From Mactra quadrangularis (Eukaryota > Mollusca > Bivalvia > Venerida > Mactridae): a stretch of DNA of 64,000 nt. A program made the translations under genes and the position numbers. Below the pieces are notes generated by a model, which saw nothing but the letters and a program-made list of their open reading frames with translations, was not told the origin of the DNA and ran no database searches. The stretch is taken from the NCBI GenBank assembly GCA_025267735.1, contig CM046304.1, forward strand, positions 24,493,381-24,557,380, written 5' to 3'. The first letter of the stretch is position 1; every line of letters starts with the position of its first letter. This document shows, in pieces, positions 56,901 through 64,000 of this stretch.

Positions 56901-58130
56901 TTGATATAACATCAATAACTGACATAACATGTCCTAGCTAAACATTGTGATCTGTTTGACATGTATACTCTACTCTCGTATGAAATATACAGTTTTGAAC
57001 TATAACTGCACTTTCATGTTACACTATGGCAAGCCGTTTATGTTAAAACATCAACCGTTTCAAAGGCAAATTGCATGCAGAAAAACTAGAATCAATGCCC
57101 TGAAAGATTCATGAAAATAAATGCTTGCCGCACCAATGGATCAAACTGTTTTATATATATTCATATAAAACATGGTTTGCTGAAGTGGGATTCAAACTTC
57201 TTTTTATATTCAAAGCACATGCATTTGCTAAATGTATAACAGCTGGATTAAAAATGATGTCTTTAGTATTCGGACACCCTCCTTGTTTCCTTGGATTCAT
57301 TCCTGGTCCATTTATTCTGCCTCAAACATGCAGCATTTGTTTTATTTACCAAATAACTGTCATTTGCTACCCTTATTCTAAACCATTTGGACTCAAACTT
57401 TACAACAAGACAGTCGCGGCGTTCCATGGTTAATGGCGATGAGGTATGTCATTATAGTGATTTATCGTGTTGGTTGAAAATGTACAAAAGTTGTACATGG
57501 TTTTAAGATGTATCTCTCTGGTGATTCACCTTTCAACAATAAAATGGATGAAGAAAACTCTGTAAATTGTGCAACAAGTTTTCAAACTGAAGGAACGTAG
57601 GTTTGACTGACTAGCTAATGTTTGCAACATTTTTGTTGAATTTTTAAAGTGTCTTCATACCTATTACTACATGCTTATTGACAAGAAATCATACCTTCAA
57701 ACAACTTTAACAGTTTCAGACCAGGCCATACAATGGTGTTTTTTAGATACCTGGGCAGCATAGTATCAAAAATCTTACGACAATTAAACAATACAATATA
57801 GAAGGATTTACGACTAAAATCAGTCGTAAGACCCTGGATAATACGGGCCCCTGCTGCTTTTTGGACATACCCTGTAACTAGGCTTATTTTATATAAAGTG
57901 GCCAGTTTTTTAACAAGATACACGCTCTTGGGAAATCCACATGAATATATTTAATTTGACGTTTTGTTAGAAAATTTCTTTTGAAGTATTTTATGCATGT
58001 TTATTCAACGATTATTCAAATTTTTAATGCACATCTAACTAAGAACACCATTAAATAGTGTTTTTCTGACACGCAATAGCACAGAAATGGTAATAAAATT
58101 ATTGCGCATAAACTGTTTGAATAATAATTT
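53980..58130. other. AT-rich stretch without supported genes
   Basis: Several short frames (56671-56871, 57125-57433, 57675-57923) carry no domain, and no consistent splice-site series links them. No repeat family is obvious. Confidence 0.45.
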
Positions 58131-58134
58131 CTAG

Positions 58135-58198
58135 TCGTACCTAGAGGTTGACGAGATTCTCGAGAATTTTGATAACCTGTGGGTACGAGAATGTTTAT
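58135..58198. mobile_element. TTCTCGTACCC-family mini-palindrome
   Basis: AGTCGTACCTAGAGG faces TGTGGGTACGAGAATG, with GAGAATTTTGATAACC between, matching 38962-39035. Confidence 0.68.
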
Positions 58199-59436
58199 TC
58201 TGTGACTAATACAGAAAATCTCGTCTAAACTGTATTCATTATTGCAAAACTTTGATCCCTCTGTCAGTCATTAAACTTTATACGATTTTAAACACCAAGA
58301 TTTTGAATAAAGAAAACCGACTATATTATTCAATCCAGGTCCAGGTTCCATATATCAAATCATGGCCAAATGATGTTCAAAATTTTGATATCTTAGTGTA
58401 AGATTGTCCATGAATGATATATTAATATACGTGATACAATATTTCTCATGAACACGTGGACATTTGGACACTAAAAAGATAAATTGCAGGTCATTGCGGA
58501 CAGTGGACAGTCATACTTATGTTTACGTCATCTCAATTATTTTAATGAACATTCAACGAATATCATGACGCTGAAATGATATTGGAGATAAGACATTCAA
58601 TATCAAAATGAATATTGAACTCGCTAAATATCATTTTTGATTTTATTTTTCAATTTAACAAACAGTTCACTGCAAAATATTGTTGAATACTAATTTCCCA
58701 ATGTCCAATATTATGCAACCTGATTCACTTAAGTACATGTATGGTGTCTATGTATTTTGTCTGAACAGAGTTATTACAATAGAATAATTGTCATTTTCTT
58801 TGAATTCATATGGATGAAGATACAATTGAAGCTTTCCATACGCCACTAATCATGTCCATCAGTGAACAAATGGCAGATTGTTAATGTTTTTGTACGGCCA
58901 GTGTTTAATCTAAAATCTACACCATGTTTCCGACTAGTGTTCCTCATTTTAGTATACTGAAAGACTCCTTCTTGTTCTGATATAAAATATTTAGGACATA
59001 GAATAAAAATACAAGTAGCATTCTGTCATTTTGTATAGGTTAGTGTTTTATGCATGCCCCTCAAACTGATTCACTCTGGTGTTTTCAATGATATAAGCTA
59101 GGTATGATCACTTGTCATCAAATTACGAGTAATCTTTGTTTTCTGCATATTAGGTATATAAAGTCAATGGTTTGAAGTTAGCCACTGTGTGCGTGATGTA
59201 TTATGTATAAAGTGCTTGCGTTTCTATAGTAGGCGTTATTGATAAGTAAGAAGCAGTGTTTGTCATTGCTAATACAGAAATAGTCATACACTCTCCCCAG
59301 TTTGACAATATTGTCAATGGGTCCAAATAAAATATGCATACATTTGCAATTTCTTCTTTAAACATACTCGTTTTTTAGAAGACCACATTTCTTTAATTGA
59401 CTATGTTTGTCATCCATCATTTGCAGTAGCTGAAAA

Positions 59437-59499
59437 CATTCGGAACTCCTTGGCTATTCACTACGATTCACTCGATGAATAGTCGAGGTGTTTCGAATG
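59437..59499. mobile_element. CATTCGGAA-family MITE
   Basis: CATTCGGAACTCCTTGGCTA faces AGTCGAGGTGTTTCGAATG. Flanks TAGCTGAAAA and TAGTTTAAAA agree at eight of ten positions, consistent with an aged 10-bp duplication. Confidence 0.8.
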
Positions 59500-60926
59500 T
59501 AGTTTAAAAGTTGCCCACGTGGCAATTTTCTTCAGTGACTCACCCAGTCACAGTGCCTTGTGCGGTTTTAATTACAATTACTCCAAATGCATCGTCGGCA
59601 ACCCTACGTACTCATACGTTTATATCTAGGGTTAACGAGAATTCTCCAAATGTTCTCCAGTATTTAAAATTTAATTCTATGCTTTGCATAGTAACTTGCT
59701 ATGCTTGCCATATGGTATAGATCTAATTGTATTGGCATCTAAAGATCTCCATGTAACAATATAGTCAAGTGGTTTCCTATGAAAGATGCATTGTTTTAAT
59801 GCATTTTCATTTAATGCTAATCTAATTTTTGTCAGATGTTGTCTTTGATATAATTGGCAATACTTGCCATTAACTAACAGTAGTTGTGTATGAGTTCTCC
59901 ATATGGCGCACATCATCACCAGTTTCAAGTCACTGGTTATACCAAATAAAATGGTGCTTTCTCATCCAATGTCAGTAGTTTCTTTTTGAAATATTGTAAT
60001 GGTTATTTTCCCATATATCTATGCTTCTCTTCTACGCCATATGGCAAGATGTATAAAAGCTTTCCAAATGACAAAATGCAGAAAGTGGTTCACTTATGAT
60101 AACTAAGAACTGACTTTCACCATACAGTTTATGCATTCATTTTACACCTTTGTAAAAGTGGTAGGCTGGTTTTCATATTTCTAAAACTCGCCATGATATC
60201 TATAATGTGGTTTCGCTATTCTTTCCACACGACGATAATTTGCCAAAGGTTTACTCTCATGGCAGATTGAATCTGTCGTACGACATTCAGCTGATTGATT
60301 GATTCAGTCGTAAGACAAATTTAAAACTGTCGTTCGAGAAACAACACAATACACATTTAAATAAGAGATAATTAAATATAAATATATAACAAAAATGTTT
60401 TAATTTTTATTACTTTTATTTACTTTTCTATTTTCCTACACAATATCTTTTTTATTACTTATAATGTATATATTTTCATATTATATTTTTTCAATATCAA
60501 TTCAAAGTTTCAAAAATAAATTTCCTGAAAAAAAAGAAATACAGATTCGAACATATGATGATCTGACTTACGTCTTTGTCTTCGATTTTTCAATAACATA
60601 TGGAATCCAATATGTGCCATCCTTTGTACGTTTCCTATCCAGTCCTTATCCATTTGTTTCAAAGTTCCAAAAACGCCAATATGTTACGTTGGTTTCTATG
60701 GCTACGATCACGGATCTTGGGAAATCCACCAATTAAAATACAGAGTGTGTTCCCCATGGTCCGCGATCCTAACCAATCATAAATTCCTTCCTGTCATTTC
60801 ATCCCCGTCCTCCATCCCTCCTGAGAAATTAATGAGTGCGTCAGCGTCCATTAAGTACGGCTATCAAGAAAAATGAGATTTACGATTAACGTACGACAGT
60901 ATCGTACGTCTTCTCGACCAGCTGTT

Positions 60927-61118
60927 TTAATGTCCGCATACTTCGCCAAAATTAACTAATGTGATGTCATCACATTTATTTCTCCAAAATTTATCATCCC
61001 CGATAATATTTCTTAAGTGTCCAAAACATTTTTGCAAAGCTCTGCATAAAATATCCAAGCACGAGGCAACAATGTCTTTCCTACGTCCTTCAATTTCATC
61101 AAAGCTAGTAAAAAACAT
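60927..61118 (-). CDS. Possible small exon or gene of unknown function (63 residues)
   Basis: A plausible acceptor (TGTACTTTCAG) directly precedes an ATG. The open frame that follows ends in TAA and contains FDEIEGRRKDIVASCLDIL, CFGHLRNIIGDDKFW and CDDITLVNFGEVCGH. Composition looks more protein-like than neighbouring frames, but no family is recognised and no partner exon was found. It could be a remnant of a transposon. Confidence 0.2.
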   Translation of the reverse strand: MFFTSFDEIEGRRKDIVASCLDILCRALQKCFGHLRNIIGDDKFWRNKCDDITLVNFGEVCGH

Positions 61119-61199
61119 CTGAAAGTACATAAATAAAACAAATAAACAATCCCGATCATGAAATAATTTGAAAAAATCAATCAAAGTCGATTATACGTT

Positions 61200-64000
61200 C
61201 TCAATTAAAGAAACTTTAAAAAATAAATCGAAAATTTTTTGAAGTGATTTTCGGGTTCCACCTTGGAGCATATGTCGTCCTACTACTGTCTACGTATTTC
61301 CGCCCTTCTCGAGATGTGGCCGCTATATGCTTCATGGCGCGAAACGGCGTGCTCTCGACTCATCAAGACAAAAAACGCTACAATAAAAACTATGAACGTT
61401 GTCATCTTCGTATAGCCTAAGGGAGATATCCTTAGGTTGCCTCAAGCAATTATATGCAAAACCTATGACAAGAAGCTGTAATGTACGAGCGTTTTACAAC
61501 CGAGACAATCGTACTATTGTTTGCAATTAAGAATAGATTTATTTGCTTATGTTTTCGTTGAACATTACATATTTCATCGTACAACCAACTTACATGTATA
61601 TATCATTGCTTTTTACTATGAACAATCAAGAACGAGTTAATTACGAATGAAAGAAGAGTTAAACAGTTCATAATTGATCATTTAAAGCAGTTAGTAAAAT
61701 AAAAGAACTTATATGTTTTGAATTGGATTGCTAAAGAGTAGTTTAAGAATATCCAAGTATTTTTTGCAATTTTGACAGAATTTCTTATCATAAGCAAACG
61801 CTATTTCAAGCTATATACATGGTTACGAAGTTAAGAATGACGAGCCAAAACATTTTGAATGAAACCCAAAGTGTTGCTTAGTAGAAGGAGTCCACCGATG
61901 CGAAAAGTCCAAAACATTTTGAGCGCCAAAATTGTCGCTTTGCAAGATTTAAAACTAAGACAGCGATGTCTCTAAAAATGCTAACTCGTGATTAAGCAGT
62001 TTCTAAGCCAGTCCTAACAGAAACATTTATCTCATGAAACAGGATTTCCAAGTCCATAGCTCGATTTCATTTTTACTCCGAACATAAAACAAGCATTATC
62101 CATGGCGCAAAAACGAAGAACATATTCTTAAGAAAAATAAATTGACTTACATCGCATCTAATAATCACCGAATGTGAACAATCCAAAGGAGAACGAACGA
62201 CTGACATAAAAGACAATTTTGGCGATGGTTTTAAGATGCGTTCAGCAAATGCTCATGACAGCTTTTGGACAGCTATATTTGAATACATATACATAAAGTC
62301 ATAAATCAACGCCGATTACAAAAACCTTTCAAAACTTACTGACATTTTAATGAACTTGATTGACAGGATGTGAAAGGGATAGACTCATTACCATTGTTGC
62401 GAAGGCGGGTTTCTGAACAATATACATACACGTGAGATGTTTGTTTGCAAGCCTTTGGCTAAATATAAGGACAATGAAATGTACAGACTCTGTGTTGCCA
62501 TTTTGAACTGTATGTTGTAGTTCATCGATTATCCTTTCATAATTTCATTGTTATGTCAACTGTCGATGTCAAATTGACATCTTATTACGTGACAAGCTAG
62601 CTGGTCAAATGGACTGGACATGTCTTTTATTTAGTAAAGTTGTGTTTTTCCACGTATGCATGTAGGTGTCTTAGACCTGGTTATACCAAAACATGATTTT
62701 ATTGAACATTTTAATTGCAGTTATATACAAGCAAAGACTATCAAAAAGTTAATATTTTATCTGCTTAAAAAGGGAGTTAATCCACTCTCTAAATCCTAGA
62801 TAATGAAGACAAAGGTCAGGACAAATAAGTGTAATTCTTGGAACGCATTAAGCTCCAAACTAGATCATAAATACTGTCGTTAAATATAGTTTTTAATTTA
62901 AAAATGAAACCACGTGGTCAATGTGTGCTATGCACTACGAATAGTTGAATAAAATTATACAATATCATTCAATACACTAATAATTAAAACACAGTGTGCA
63001 CTTTTTACATAGTTGACAATGCTGCATAAATGATTTCTAAAGTATGGTCAAACAAGTACGAATGAATGTATTCCGTATCTAAGCCCAGATAAGTTTAGTT
63101 GGTGTTATCTAAAACAAAATATAATTTATTATAATCTTATAATCATTCAGTCTCTCTACAACTAGTTTGTATTCTTGTCTATGGCAAGTATGCAAAGTCT
63201 ATTTGTATAACAAAGTTCATTATAACTCAGTGCAGCATCCAGGGTTGAAGGTAACAATATTCATGGAAAATTTCTAACATTTTTGGCGCGTATTTCGAAG
63301 CAAGCTCACATTTTTCTCATTTCATTAGCATAAAACAGGTATTCATTTAAATGTTTGGGACACGCATAATGCAAATTAATTAACCCTTTAGATTCAAATT
63401 ATGCAAAATATGCTTGACGTTTTAAATATATAACTTTTGAAACAATTACGTATTGCACAAAATTTTATGTCTTTGAATTTGCTCTGCAAATTTTATGTAC
63501 TAGTATCAGCATTTTAGGACTAACTTAGGTTCGGAAACATGAGCTAGCGTAATTTACTTGAAGACCATCGCCGGCACTAGCTTATATATAAAATGATAAA
63601 CCATGTTCTGTACTTGACTTAAGATATTCGCGTAAACATTCATAACGGACCACCAAAAAAATATCGACAGATAAAAAATTTCAAAATTGTAATGTTAATG
63701 TTTTATTTATGAGCGTCTACGTGACGTTGATCGATCATTATAGCATTGATGTATCTAACCTTAACATATTTATCTAACATTTAATTACAGATAAGCGTCA
63801 GTCAATTTCTTAAAACTTTCATCAGCCTCCCGTGGGCTATTAACTTTTCAACGGGACATTGATTGACAATAGGAGAGAAAAAGTATTATGAAAATAATGT
63901 GAGTTAAAACAATAACAACGTGTCCATTAAACATTGGTATGTTGTTTTTGTCATATTAAGTCAAGCTTCAAAGATCAATTGATGACACTAAATGCTTTAG
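61200..64000. other. Right-hand AT-rich stretch, no gene seen
   Basis: No exon series, RNA gene or clear repeat is visible. A slightly GC-richer block at 61245-61380 contains short minus-strand frames without a recognisable domain. Confidence 0.45.

Noticed and set aside
1..64000. CRISPR array, bacterial operon or prophage
   Set aside because: No spacer-repeat structure, ribosome binding sites or tightly packed genes; split genes and SINEs show nuclear eukaryotic DNA.

Overview
The window looks like nuclear DNA from an invertebrate animal, most likely a bivalve or other mollusc. The evidence is AT-rich sequence, genes split by GT-AG introns, abundant ACATGTA words, tRNA-derived SINEs, and dense short inverted-repeat elements (MITEs). 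The taxon is inferred from repeat style, not from a marker gene. There are no operons and no CRISPR array. Nearly all long open frames outside the two genes are products of tandem or inverted repeats.

Two protein-coding genes can be rebuilt exon by exon. On the minus strand (18222 down to 11044), three phase-compatible exons encode a 437-residue type II Golgi carbohydrate sulfotransferase of the HNK-1ST/CHST8-14 family. Its exons carry the signal anchor, the stem, and the PAPS-binding catalytic domain. On the plus strand (40803 to 48549, with a 3' UTR reaching about 50.7 kb), eight coding exons encode a 449-residue radical SAM protein of the ArsS (arsenosugar biosynthesis) type.

The main discovery is in the ArsS-like gene. 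The residue expected to be the last conserved cysteine is encoded by an in-frame TGA (48529-48531), followed by five sense codons and then TAA. About 1.24 kb downstream, at 49772-49832, the 3' UTR contains a textbook eukaryotic SECIS element: helix I of 7 bp, a UGAC/UGAU quartet, helix II of 10 bp, and an apical AAA. Gene and SECIS together indicate an animal ArsS-type selenoprotein with a roughly 145-residue N-terminal extension that starts like a mitochondrial presequence.

Layout: 1-4.3 kb, AT-rich DNA with a 30-bp minisatellite; 4.7-5.8 kb, a second degenerate satellite; 6.2-10 kb, Helitron and SINE debris; 11-18.2 kb, the sulfotransferase gene with introns full of MITEs; 18.9-28.2 kb, MITEs with diagnostic target duplications; 28.3-29.4 kb, a TTAA-flanked element with 11-bp phased arrays; 29.5-33.9 kb, a large inverted-repeat element carrying paired YY1-like motifs; 34.6-35.1 kb, a hAT-type MITE; 36.8-38.7 kb, a dead LINE pierced by other insertions; 40.8-50.7 kb, the ArsS-like gene; 50.8-64 kb, mostly featureless AT-rich DNA with scattered repeats.
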